Assembly (NCBI RefSeq): GCF_001077815.2
Contig: NZ_CP011310.1
Coordinates: 1,054,001-1,118,000 of the forward strand
Direction of reading: 5' to 3'
Length of the DNA: 64,000 nucleotides
Source of the DNA: Aurantiacibacter atlanticus
Lineage (GTDB): Bacteria > Pseudomonadota > Alphaproteobacteria > Sphingomonadales > Sphingomonadaceae
The notes under the pieces are model-generated. The model worked only from the letters and a program-made list of their open reading frames with translations. It had not been told where the DNA came from and searched no databases. Shown one piece after another: positions 54,004 to 62,844 of the stretch (the first letter of the stretch is position 1; each line of letters starts with the position of its first letter). A program made the position numbers and the translations under genes.

Positions 54004-56138
54004 CAGAAGTCACCGCGCCATGCCAGCGTGAAGGTGCGTCCGCGCCCCGCAAAGAACCGATTATTGTCCGTCACCCGGACGGTATCGCTGTCGTAAGTGA
54101 TATAGAATTCATCGGTGAGGTTCTGCGCGGCGAGCGAGAATTCGCCGATTTCGGTGCGGTACGCAATGAAGGCGTCGAGCAGCGTGTAGCCTTCGAAATC
54201 CGTCTCCGTCGCGGTATCGTTGAATTCGCGCGAGAGATAGACGCGGGCCTGTGCGCGAGCGCTAAACGGGCCCGCCGTGTAATCGGCGGCCAGATTGACG
54301 CGGTCGGGCGAAATGTTCGCCCCGTCGAGATCCTCATCGACCTGGCCGTCGGCATCGCCGTCGGTCTGTCCGGACAGATTGGCATAACCGCCGCTGAGCG
54401 AAAACCCGGGCAGGGGCGTCTGCCAATCGAGGCTGGCCTCGAAACCCTCGATCTCGATCGGCTGGCGTTCCACTTCGAACACACCGCCGCGAAGCACGAG
54501 CAGCGAGCCGAAATCGCTCGACGACCAGAAGTAGCTTGCCGAAGCCTTCAATGGGCCACGATCCCATTCGATTCCCAGTTCGCGATTGTTCGAGACGACC
54601 GGTTCGAGCGACAGGAAATCGTCCACGTCCACGCCCGGCTGGGTGATGCCGCGAAGGATTCGGCCGACATCGGCAATCGTAAAACCCTCTGCATAGCTGC
54701 CATAAGCGCGCAGGCCGTCAATGGGCTCGACGATAACGCCGGCATTCCAGAGCAGGTCTTGGAAAGAGGGAGAGCCACCTTCCACCTGGACCGGGCCGTA
54801 GCTTGCCAGAGTCTCGAAGTCGTCGACCGACAGTTGTACGTTTTCGTAGCGCAGGCCGCCAGCCAGGCGGACGAGTTTGTCAGCCAGCGCGAGATTGCCC
54901 TGGACGAAGGGCGCTAGGCTGCGGAAATCGCTGCGCGGCACCCACACCCGACCGGTCTGGACCAGCGACTGCTGGGTCCGATCGAACAGGGCATCGAAGC
55001 CGGCGGTCAGAACGAGGTCCTCGAAGTCGGGAACGGAACGTTCGTAGCTGACCTTGCCGCCCAGCTTGCGCGACTGGTTGGCCGACTGGTCGAACAGAGT
55101 ACCGGGCGGAGCAATGGCGGGATCCTGGAACACGCCAAACACGCCGCCACCAAAGACGTCGTCGGTCCGGCTGTAGAAACCCTGCAGGACGAATGTGCCA
55201 CCGCCGAGATCGGGATCAATGAGCGATGCGGATAGCAGTTCGGCGGTATTCGATGGCGGATCGCCAGGCGTCACTCCTCGCTCGCTGGTCGCCGGAATAC
55301 CGGCAGCGCGATCGCCGGGGACGAGCACGTAATTGGCATTGCCTTCGAGCTCATAGCGATTGGCCACCAGTTCGAACCGGGCACCGCTCGCCAGTTCGTA
55401 TCCCAACCGGCCGAACACCGACCAGCTGTCGCTGTCCTGGATTTCGCCTTGGGTTCCGTCGACTCCGATCCGGTTGCCTGCCCCGTCGAAGAAGGCACCG
55501 CGCCGCTCCAATGTTGCTCCGAAACTCGCATCGAAGGCGCCTTCGCGGTAGCCGACGAGGGCAGCGGTCTTGGCGCCGATCCCTTCGCCGTCGAAACTGT
55601 CCGGCAGGGTCAATTGCGCGAGAGCCCGCACGGCGATGCCGTCTTCGCTCGGAGCGCCCACAGTCACCTGGTTCACCACACCGCCGGTCGCGCCGATGCC
55701 CTGCAAGGCGTTGGAGCCGTAGATGACCTCGACACGGTCGATGAAGAAGGGATCGATGGTGTAGCCATCGCGCGAGCCGTCGCGCACGGGCGTCGATTGC
55801 GGGATGCCGTTGATCGCGTAGAGCGGCGAGCGACCGCGCAGGCTCTCTCCTGACCCGCTCAGCTTCTCTCTCGTGGGAGAAAAGGATGGCAAGAGGGCGG
55901 AGACTGCGTCGACCGTCGAGCCGGATATCAGAACCTGCCGATCAAGCGCCTCGCTATCGATCACATCGACTGTCAGGGGCAGAGCGCTCGCCGGCAATTG
56001 TGTGCGCGCAGCCGTAACGATTATCGGTGCGTTTTCGCTCGAACTGCGTTCGTTTTCGGCGTCTTCCTGCCCGGCGGTCTGGGCCAGTGCCGGGGTGGCG
56101 AGGACGAGCGCTAGGGCGCCGGCGAGATAACTATGCAT
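54003..56138 (-). CDS. TonB-dependent outer-membrane receptor
   Basis: 711 residues with a signal peptide (LAGALALVLATPALAQTAG), TonB-box-like 'PIIVTAART', a plug domain ('GSGESLRGRSPLYAINGIPQ', 'FIDRVEVIYGSNALQGIGA') and a 22-strand-type barrel ending in aromatic 'FTLAWRGDF'. Together with the coupled PepSY protein this suggests ferric-siderophore or other iron-complex uptake. AAGGAGT lies 7 nt before the chosen ATG; a start five codons upstream is less well supported. Confidence 0.9.
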   Translation of the reverse strand: MHSYLAGALALVLATPALAQTAGQEDAENERSSSENAPIIVTAARTQLPASALPLTVDVIDSEALDRQVLISGSTVDAVSALLPSFSPTREKLSGSGESLRGRSPLYAINGIPQSTPVRDGSRDGYTIDPFFIDRVEVIYGSNALQGIGATGGVVNQVTVGAPSEDGIAVRALAQLTLPDSFDGEGIGAKTAALVGYREGAFDASFGATLERRGAFFDGAGNRIGVDGTQGEIQDSDSWSVFGRLGYELASGARFELVANRYELEGNANYVLVPGDRAAGIPATSERGVTPGDPPSNTAELLSASLIDPDLGGGTFVLQGFYSRTDDVFGGGVFGVFQDPAIAPPGTLFDQSANQSRKLGGKVSYERSVPDFEDLVLTAGFDALFDRTQQSLVQTGRVWVPRSDFRSLAPFVQGNLALADKLVRLAGGLRYENVQLSVDDFETLASYGPVQVEGGSPSFQDLLWNAGVIVEPIDGLRAYGSYAEGFTIADVGRILRGITQPGVDVDDFLSLEPVVSNNRELGIEWDRGPLKASASYFWSSSDFGSLLVLRGGVFEVERQPIEIEGFEASLDWQTPLPGFSLSGGYANLSGQTDGDADGQVDEDLDGANISPDRVNLAADYTAGPFSARAQARVYLSREFNDTATETDFEGYTLLDAFIAYRTEIGEFSLAAQNLTDEFYITYDSDTVRVTDNNRFFAGRGRTFTLAWRGDF

Positions 56139-56293
56139 GAAGACTCCTTCCATTCTTGAAGGCGCCGATATTGTGAATGCGAGTAAGTCGCAATAGCATT
56201 TTGAAGTCCCCAGCGAAGGTTATGAGTTGGGGGCTGCATCAAAGCCGGAACCCGTAGCCACTCCAGCTTCATTAAGCAGGTAGGAGAATTGCT

Positions 56294-56335
56294 ATGGAAT
56301 ACGACTTGGTAATCATCGGCACGGGTACGGCAGCC
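56294..56335 (+). pseudogene. Start of a flavoprotein oxidoreductase gene cut by IS copy C
   Basis: AGGAGA precedes ATG, then MEYDLVIIGTGTAA: an N-terminal FAD-binding motif (GxGxxA) of the pyridine-nucleotide disulfide reductase/mercuric reductase kind. The frame runs into the IS end after 14 codons. The rest of the gene is not in the window. Confidence 0.65.
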
Positions 56336-56420
56336 TGTCCCCCGTCAGCACCTATGGCACAGATTTGAGGTTGTGATTTAAGGAGGATTTGGGCTTCGTC
56401 GTAGTGACGAAGGAACGAAG

Positions 56421-56795
56421 ATGAAGCCCAAATCCTCAAGGTCCAAATTGCCTGCCGAGCAGGTGGTCAAGGACATCCGCCGCAAGACCCGTCGGCATTT
56501 TTCATCGGAAGACAAGATCAGGATCGTGCTGGAAGGCCTGCGCGGCGATGACTCGATAGCTGAGTTGTGCCGCAAGGAAGGCATTGCCCAGAGCCTGTAC
56601 TACACCTGGTCCAAGGAGTTCATGGAGGCCGGCAAACGCCGCCTGGCTGGCGACACCGCCCGTGCAGCAACTACGGACGAAGTCAGGGATCTGCGCCGTG
56701 AGGCCCGCGATCTGAAGGAATGCGTGGCCGACCTCATCCTGGAGAACCGCTTGCTCAAAAAAAGCATGATCGCGGATGGGGGAGACGACGCATGA
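56421..56795 (+). CDS. IS3-family OrfA (copy C)
   Basis: Same 124-residue protein as copy A. Slippery A7G at 56757-56764 and ATGA overlap with orfB at 56792-56795. Confidence 0.9.
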   Translation: MKPKSSRSKLPAEQVVKDIRRKTRRHFSSEDKIRIVLEGLRGDDSIAELCRKEGIAQSLYYTWSKEFMEAGKRRLAGDTARAATTDEVRDLRREARDLKECVADLILENRLLKKSMIADGGDDA

Positions 56796-57812
56796 GATAC
56801 CCCGCATCCGAGAAGCTGGAGATCATCAGGATCGTTGAGCAATCGCATCTCCCGGCCAAGCGCACGTTGGACCAGCTCGGCGTCGCACGGCGCACCTTCT
56901 ACCGCTGGTATGACCGTTACCTTGAAGGCGGGCCGGAGGCGCTGGCAGACAGGTCATCGACGCCGATCCGCGTGTGGAACAGGATCGCACCCGAGGTTCA
57001 GGATCAGATCGTCGAGATGGCGCTGGAGCAGACTGACCTCAGCCCAAGGGAACTGGCGGTGCGCTTCACTGACGAGAAGCGCTAGTTGGGCGCGCTCCGC
57101 TTGCCCTTCTTCGCTTCGCTTCGAATCCGTGTCGGAAGCCACCGTCTACCGGCTGCTCAAGGCCCACGATCTGATCACCAGTCCGGCCTATACTGTGATC
57201 AAGGCGGCAGAGGCGTTCCACACCCAGACCACGCGCCCCAACGAGATGTGGCAGACCGACTTTACCTACTTCAAGATCATCGGGTGGGGCTGGGTCTACC
57301 TCTCGACCGTGCTCGACGATTACTCGCGCTACATCATCGCCTGGAAGCTCTGCACCACCATGCGAGCCGAGGACGTCACCGACACGCTCGACATGGCTCT
57401 GGCAGCCTCAGGCTGCGACCATGCCAATGTGCTGCACAGACCACGTCTGCTGAGCGACAACGGTCCCAGCTACATCGCCGGGGAACTGGCCGAATACATC
57501 GAAGCGAACCGGATGAGCCATGTGCGCGGTGCACCCTTCCATCCGCAGACCCAGGGCAAGATCGAGAGATGGCATCAAACGCTAAAGAACCGCGTGCTGC
57601 TCGAAAACTACTTCCTGCCTGGCGACCTCGAACAGCAGATCGAGGCGTTCGTCGAGCATTACAACCACCAGCGCTATCACGAAAGCCTCGACAACGTGAC
57701 GCCTGCCGATGCCTACTTCGGCAGGGCTCCCGCCATCATCAAACGACGAGAAAGGATCAAGCGAAAGACACTCGAACATCGGCGCTTGCAACACCGCAAG
57801 CTCGCCGCCTAA
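56792..57812 (+). pseudogene. IS3-family OrfB, interrupted (copy C)
   Basis: Same lesion as copy A: the first 97 codons end at a TAG at 57083-57085, and the integrase core continues from 57129 in another frame to the stop at 57812. Confidence 0.88.
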
Positions 57813-57886
57813 ACATCAAACCCAGACGAGGCCCGCACTCCGCAATCCTACGCCGCGAGTTGTGCCAAATGTTTTGACGACGGACA

Positions 57887-58191
57887 CCTGATCGGTTTTG
57901 CCCGGTTATCATGACAAGCGGGAATGCGCCCAGAGCGGCATAAGCTGCGGGCGTCGTGAGGTTTGTTGCCCCTGGACCAAGCGTGGCAAGGCATACGCCG
58001 GCTTTACCGGTCAGGCGTCCATAGGTAGCCGCCATGAAACCCGCCCCTTGCTCGTGCCGGGTAACGATCAGGCGGATCGACGAGGTGCGCAGCGACTCCA
58101 GGAGATCGAGATTTTCCTCGCCCGGCACCGCAAAGATATATTCGACGCCTTCGGCTTCCAACGCGGCGACAAGAAGATCGGATGCTTTCAT
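57887..58191 (-). pseudogene. Acetolactate synthase-like TPP enzyme, N-terminal fragment
   Basis: About 101 codons from MKASDLLVAALEAEGVEYIF. The TPP-binding PYR domain is clear: 'AVPGEENLDLL', 'VTRHEQGAGFMAATYGRLTGK' (part), 'CLATLGPGATNL' and 'PLVMITGQN', with the catalytic Glu in 'RHEQGA'. The frame enters IS copy C and the rest (of about 550 residues) is missing. Not functional. Confidence 0.85.
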
Positions 58192-58282
58192 GAAATGGTT
58201 CTCGCGTTGGTGTGACAAGTCTTTGCTCTGCGTCTGATCCAGGATGTGCCGGTGAATTGCCGCCTCCTTGCTCGAAGGTGTA

Positions 58283-58510
58283 TCAGCGGTACATGCAAGG
58301 CAAATTCAAGTCGGTGTAGTCCTCGAACCGCAAAACAAGCCGCAAGGCCTCGCCTGAATATAGGACAACCGTTCCATCTAGCCCCTGTTCCGAGACTTCA
58401 GGCACCGGTCGTTGCGGGATAGAACAAAGAGCTGCCCCGCGAATCGCACAGTCCAGCTGCTTCCCGGTTCGATCGGTTGATCGCCCGTTCAGAAAAAGTG
58501 CGGCTTGCAT
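58283..58510 (-). CDS. Small hypothetical protein (75 aa)
   Basis: No family recognised. Frame is open with a C-terminal 'DGTVVLYSGEALRLVLRFEDYTDLNLP'-type stretch (part quoted) that looks protein-like. It starts 3 nt after the stop of another doubtful frame (58514-58852), which could be its operon partner. Kept at low confidence because neither has a clear ribosome site. Confidence 0.35.
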   Translation of the reverse strand: MQAALFLNGRSTDRTGKQLDCAIRGAALCSIPQRPVPEVSEQGLDGTVVLYSGEALRLVLRFEDYTDLNLPCMYR

Positions 58511-58794
58511 TCATCAGACCCGTATCGTCGGCTTCTCGATGCCTTCGAAGAATTGCGAGACACCGTCGCGCAGATTGAAATCAAAAACCCGCTCGCCACT
58601 TTCTCGTTCGTCTAAACAGAGTGTAGGAATGCGAAGTTGCCAGCGCTCCGTTACCGAAGCGAGCGTCGCACTCCTGCATGTTAACAGGTCACGTCCGCCG
58701 TACGCGGCTGTTCCCAAAGCATCGGCGCCAAGCACCGCAGCCCCAAAGATAGAATGTCTATCGATTATATCGCTTCCCTGCGCCCATGGCGCAA

Positions 58795-60735
58795 TCAACC
58801 GGTTTCGGCATGCAGTGTCCGGACTTGCATGCCCTTCCTTTTGTTGCGCCAATATCCCAGCGCAATGAGGGCGAGCGTGAGAATTTGCGCGACCACCGGC
58901 TCGAGCGCCGGTGCCACACCGAGGATTGGTATACGGGGCAGCCCTGGAAGCGGGGTGATGCCCAGCAATCCGGCTTCCTGAAGGCCCGAAATGCCCTTCC
59001 CGGCCAGAACAACGGCGAGAATGCCGATGAGGACCGAACTATACGCGAAGAAGGTTCCGACCGGCAGTCGGCGGCTGTAGCGCAGCATCACCCAGGCAAT
59101 CAGCGCCAGTAACACGACTGCGGACGCGGAGCCGGCGAAAATCGCGCCGGTATGCCCCTGCGTCCAGAGCGCTGCGAAGAACAGGATCGTCTCGAAGACT
59201 TCCCGATAAACCACGAGAAACGCCAGCCCGAACAGAAACCATGCGGACCTGCGCGACAGAGCGTGCTGCATGGTCTTCTGGATATAGCGTTGCCATTCGC
59301 CGGCCTGCGATTTGCCGTGCATCCAAATGCCAACCGACAACAGTACGAGAGCGGCAAAAAGCGACCCGAACCCCTCTACCAGCTCGCGACCTGCCCCACT
59401 TATGCCGATCAGGTAAGTCGCTGCCACCCAAGTCAGGCCACCGGCGACAAGGGCCGACAGCCATCCGCCATGGACGAAGGGCAGAACTTCGGTTCTCTCG
59501 GCCTTGCGCAGGAACGCGATCATCGCGATCACGATCAGCAACGCCTCGAGCCCTTCGCGCAACAGGATCGCAAAGGCTCCTGCGAATGCCGACGCCTCAC
59601 TGGCATTGTCCGGGGCGAGGACCGTCTCGGCGCGGTAGAAAAGAACGTCGAGCGCCTTCACCCTCTGGGCGACAGTGGCCACCGGATCCCCGCGACCTAT
59701 TGCCGCTCGAAGCTCGGCCATGCCGGTTTCGACAGATGCGAGCAGGTCTGCATCGCGCGTGCTTAAAACGGCTTCCAATGGTTCGAAGCCATCGAGATAG
59801 GCCGAGAGTGCGAGTTCGCGCGCTTCGGCATTATTACCCGCTTCGTAGGCGGCAAGACTTTGCTGCAAGCGTTCGCGTGCCAAAGCGAGTGAGCCTGCCG
59901 TATCGCTCGTCACGGCTTCGGGATGAGCCCGCAAATAGGCCATAACGGCATCGGCACGCTCGGTGCCGATCGCCTCGCCAAGGGCTGCCGGGGTAAGGCC
60001 GGATAGAGCGGCGAGGTCAGGAATACGCGCCCGGATTTTCGGATCGTCGTTCCAGATCCGTCTGCCGCGCTCTATATCCTCAAATGCGATCGACCCTGAA
60101 TAATAGGCAAGGCTCCAGCGATCTTCCGCCGGGAGATCGGAAAAGCCCGGCATGGCCGTTCCTTCCAGCCCTTGTCCGATGACCTGGTAGAGCGCGAAAG
60201 CGCTTCGCTCGCGGGCACGGACGACGTCGTCAAAAGCGATTGGCGGGGGATCGAGTCCCTCTGCGGCAGGGCCGTCGCCGCCACCGCTTGGGCCATGACA
60301 GCTTGCGCAGTTCTGGGCGTACAGTGCGGCACCTCGCGCGAGGTCGGGTGCCGCCTCGGGCGCAAGCGGAACGGGAAACGCCGCGATCAGCTCGCTTGCC
60401 AATCTGCGCGCGTCTCGCGCGACGACAGCAGGCTCCACCTTCGCCGAGATTGACTCGGCGAGCGTCTCGGCATCCGCAACCAGCTGGGCACGTTCCGCGT
60501 TTGCGGGCAGGGCCGCCATGCGTTCGGCTACCGAGGCAGAAAATTCCTGCATTTCGGTATATTCCAGCTCGTTCGTGACTTCACCGCCGCTAACGGCTTC
60601 GGTGTAATCCACGGCGATATAATCGAGCAGGCGCCAGGTCGTCTGAACCGCGCCATGCGTGCCTGCAGCAGCGGGCATTGCGACTGCGATGGACAGGAAA
60701 GCGATCAATTGGACCGCAAAAGCACGTAGCGTCAT
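58795..60735 (-). CDS. Cytochrome c-FTR1 fusion permease (PbrT-like)
   Basis: 646 residues with a signal peptide (IAFLSIAVAMPAAAG). A periplasmic cytochrome c domain has 'QNCASCHGPSG' (CXXCH at 143-147, axial Met195 in 'GTAMPGF'). From about residue 385 a seven-helix FTR1 permease has both REXXE motifs: REGLE (393-397) and REVFE (511-515). FTR1 proteins couple oxidation to iron uptake. In pbr loci the lead-uptake protein PbrT belongs to this family, and the neighbours here (CDF transporter, MerR) fit that. The start overlaps the CDF stop (ATGA). Confidence 0.9.
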   Translation of the reverse strand: MTLRAFAVQLIAFLSIAVAMPAAAGTHGAVQTTWRLLDYIAVDYTEAVSGGEVTNELEYTEMQEFSASVAERMAALPANAERAQLVADAETLAESISAKVEPAVVARDARRLASELIAAFPVPLAPEAAPDLARGAALYAQNCASCHGPSGGGDGPAAEGLDPPPIAFDDVVRARERSAFALYQVIGQGLEGTAMPGFSDLPAEDRWSLAYYSGSIAFEDIERGRRIWNDDPKIRARIPDLAALSGLTPAALGEAIGTERADAVMAYLRAHPEAVTSDTAGSLALARERLQQSLAAYEAGNNAEARELALSAYLDGFEPLEAVLSTRDADLLASVETGMAELRAAIGRGDPVATVAQRVKALDVLFYRAETVLAPDNASEASAFAGAFAILLREGLEALLIVIAMIAFLRKAERTEVLPFVHGGWLSALVAGGLTWVAATYLIGISGAGRELVEGFGSLFAALVLLSVGIWMHGKSQAGEWQRYIQKTMQHALSRRSAWFLFGLAFLVVYREVFETILFFAALWTQGHTGAIFAGSASAVVLLALIAWVMLRYSRRLPVGTFFAYSSVLIGILAVVLAGKGISGLQEAGLLGITPLPGLPRIPILGVAPALEPVVAQILTLALIALGYWRNKRKGMQVRTLHAETG

Positions 60736-61394
60736 TTGGAGGCGGCCTTTCCGAGAGCCGAAGCATGTTGCGCGCGAAGTTCCTCGATCGCACGCCGGAC
60801 AATAAGATAGGCCGAATGCAGGAAGATCAGGGCGATCACCGCTGCGACCAGCAGATCGGGCCAAGCTTGCCCGGTCCAGGCGACCAGGGCAGCAGCGATG
60901 ATCACTCCGACATTGGCGATCGCGTCATTGCGGCTGAACAGCCAGATCGCGGATACATGTGCGTCGCCTTCGCGAAACCGCATGAGCACAAGCGCCGCCG
61001 CGATGTTGACTATCAAGGCCGCGACGGCGATCCCGCCCATCAAGTCGGCTTCAGGCGCGACCGCGTTAAGCGAGCGCCAGACTGCCAGACCGATCACTCC
61101 AATGCCCAACGCGCCCAGAAACAGGCCCTGTGCCAGCGCGACCCGGGCGCGCGTGCGGGCACTCCACGCCAGAGCAAGGATGCCGATGAGCGTGATCGAT
61201 CCATCGCCGATGAAGTCGAGAGCGTCGGCCTTGAGCGCTTGGCTGTCCGCCAGAAACCCGCCGAAGGCCTCGACAATCCCGAACCCCAGATTGAGTATGA
61301 CAACTATCCAGAGCGAGCGGCGATAGGCAGGGTCTGCGCCTGCTCTTTGCGTATCGCCTGTGCAGCCACAGCCCGATGTTTCGTTTTCCAACAT
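60732..61394 (-). CDS. Cation diffusion facilitator (CDF) metal transporter
   Basis: 220 residues, six membrane helices. Cys-rich N-terminus (CGCTGDT). Metal site pattern 'ADALDFIGDGS' in helix 2 and 'FSRNDAIANVGVII' in helix 5. The usual cytosolic C-terminal domain is missing, making this a short CDF. Exports divalent or similar metal ions. First gene after a MerR-type promoter and coupled to the FTR1 fusion gene, so both should be metal-induced. Confidence 0.88.
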   Translation of the reverse strand: MLENETSGCGCTGDTQRAGADPAYRRSLWIVVILNLGFGIVEAFGGFLADSQALKADALDFIGDGSITLIGILALAWSARTRARVALAQGLFLGALGIGVIGLAVWRSLNAVAPEADLMGGIAVAALIVNIAAALVLMRFREGDAHVSAIWLFSRNDAIANVGVIIAAALVAWTGQAWPDLLVAAVIALIFLHSAYLIVRRAIEELRAQHASALGKAASK

Positions 61395-61401
61395 GACGCG
61401 T

Positions 61402-61432
61402 TAGATAACACCTCCAGTTGCTGTAGAGGCAA
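61402..61432 (-). promoter_or_regulatory. MerR-type promoter of the CDF-FTR1 operon
   Basis: On the minus strand: -35 TTGCCT (61427-61432), a 19-bp spacer and -10 TATCTA (61402-61407). The over-long spacer contains an imperfect dyad with CCTC and GAGG arms at 61411-61429. This is the hallmark of promoters activated by DNA distortion by MerR proteins. The regulator gene is divergent at 61481. Confidence 0.8.
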
Positions 61433-61480
61433 GCCGAAATTGCGAATGGTTCGCGGTTTCAGGATTAGAGGAATGAGTTC

Positions 61481-61894
61481 ATGCTTATCGGAGGTATCGC
61501 GAAAGCCACGGGCACCAAGGTCAACACGATCAGATTTTATGAGGACATCGGACTGATGCCCGAAGCCGCGCGTACGGCAGCGGGGCAGCGAACCTACAAA
61601 GAGCAGGACGTCGAGCGCCTTTCCTTTATTCGGCATGCTCGAAAATTGGGGTTTTCGATCGATGAAACACGCTCGCTTTTAAGCGTGAAGGCGAGACCGT
61701 ATCAGAGCTGTGACGAGGCGGGTGACATCGCTATGCGGCACCTTCGAGCCGTGGACGAGCGCATCAGTCAGCTACAAGCGCTTCGTTCCGAACTGAGAAG
61801 TGTGGTCGCGGCCTGCACGGGCGGCGAGGTTTCCGAATGCAAAATCATCGAAACGCTTTCTCGAAACCCAGCTGCCTCTTCCGCGGGTCGCTGA
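61481..61894 (+). CDS. MerR-family metal-responsive regulator (PbrR/CadR/ZntR group)
   Basis: 137 residues. N-terminal MerR helix-turn-helix ('IAKATGTKVNTIRFYEDIGL'), a dimerisation helix, and cysteines C77, C112 and C120 in the positions of the soft-metal site of PbrR/CadR/ZntR proteins. Divergent from the CDF operon, whose promoter has a 19-bp spacer, so metal-dependent activation is expected. Lead, cadmium or zinc cannot be distinguished by sequence alone. Confidence 0.88.
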   Translation: MLIGGIAKATGTKVNTIRFYEDIGLMPEAARTAAGQRTYKEQDVERLSFIRHARKLGFSIDETRSLLSVKARPYQSCDEAGDIAMRHLRAVDERISQLQALRSELRSVVAACTGGEVSECKIIETLSRNPAASSAGR

Positions 61895-61990
61895 CGCGAA
61901 AGCTATAATGGGACTATGGGCACCGTTTCCAGACAGCAAAAAAAGTGCTTGCACCTCCAGTCTCTGGAGGGGTTATCGTCTTTTTCTGAT

Positions 61991-62772
61991 TTAGGCTCTG
62001 TTGACAAACTGATTTGTCCAGAGGCGGACGGCTGCGATATGTATGAAGCCGAGATAGCTTGCTGAGGTTTTGTCGTATCGGGTTGCGAGGCGGCGCGAGC
62101 ATTTGAGCTTGGCGAAGCACCGCTCTATGCGGTTCCGCAAGGCGTAGGTGACGGTGTCGTGCGGGATCGGCTCTTTGCGATTGGCCTTGGCCGGGATCAC
62201 TGGTGTTCCGCCACGCTCAGCGATCGTTTTGCGGATATGGTCGCTATCATAGCCCCGGTCGGCCAGGAATACGCGAGCGGTTGGCAGATCATCATCGACC
62301 AGCGCATCAAAGCCCTTGAAGTCGGAAACCTCACCGCCGGTTACTTCCGCCCGGACAGGGAGGCCGTGAGCGTTGCTAATGAGGTGGATTTTGGACGTGA
62401 AGCCACCTTTTGAACGGCCAAAACCCTGTCTTTGAGTCCCCCTTTTGCGCCCGCTGCCAAGTGGTGCGCGCGGATCACGGTGCTGTCGATCATCTGGACG
62501 CTGTCTGGCGCTGCGCCGCTATCGTTGAGGGCATCGAGCACCAGTTCCCAAAGTCCGGCTAGGGTCCAGCGCCGGAACTGGCGATACACGCTCGACCACT
62601 TGCCGAACTCTTCAGGCAGATCACGCCAGGCAGCACCAGTGCGAGCAATCCAGAAAATGCCATCGAGAACAAGGCGGTGGTTGGAGGCCGGGCGACCGCC
62701 TTGCCCCCGGATCGCCATCAAAAAGGGTTCAAAGAATGCCCACTCGGTATCCTCCATCAGCAACCGCGCCAA
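61991..62772 (-). CDS. IS5-family transposase (two frames, -1 frameshift)
   Basis: Frame 1 starts at a TTG (62772) after GGAGG and encodes 'MEDTEWAFFEPFLMAIRGQG', 'VQMIDSTVIRAHH' and then AAGAKGG. Frame 2 continues 'GGFTSKIHLISNAHG', 'FLADRGYDSDHIRK' and 'NRIERCFAKLKCSRRLATRY'. DDE-type catalytic residues are present. The TAA stop is completed by the flanking target TA outside the inverted repeat. Confidence 0.85.
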
Positions 62773-62842
62773 GATAACCTCCGCAAAAGCTATCTTGAAT
62801 CACAACTCAGCCCGTTTGTGAATCCTGTTTGTCAACAGGGCC
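61994..62842 (-). mobile_element. IS5-family element (849 bp), first of a tandem pair
   Basis: Ends GGCTCTGTTGACAAAC and TTTGTCAACAGGGCC are inverted repeats; TA dinucleotides flank both sides (61992-61993, 62843-62844). Transposase is in two frames joined at A4G5 (62438-62446). It shares its right-hand TA with the next element. Confidence 0.88.
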
Positions 62843-62844
62843 TA

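Larger units (their letters stand above)
56336..57886 (+). mobile_element. IS3-family element, copy C (1551 bp, transposase broken)
   Basis: Apparently identical to copy A, in inverted orientation, including the 40-nt insertion in orfB (57085-57128) with a TAG at 57083-57085. Ends TGTCCCCCGTCA and TGACGACGGACA. Left flank GCC, right flank CCT: no target duplication. The two flanking genes are truncated, both cut from their 3' side, so the junction is a rearrangement rather than a simple insertion. Confidence 0.9.

Noticed and set aside
44308..57886. Composite transposon formed by IS3 copies A and C
   Set aside because: Both copies have broken transposases and no target duplication bounds the unit, so a mobile composite cannot be claimed.
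58514..58852. 112-aa minus-strand frame overlapping the FTR1 gene 3' end
   Set aside because: Overlaps the end of a well-supported gene, has no clear ribosome site and no recognisable domain; possibly only its last 40 residues are protein-like.
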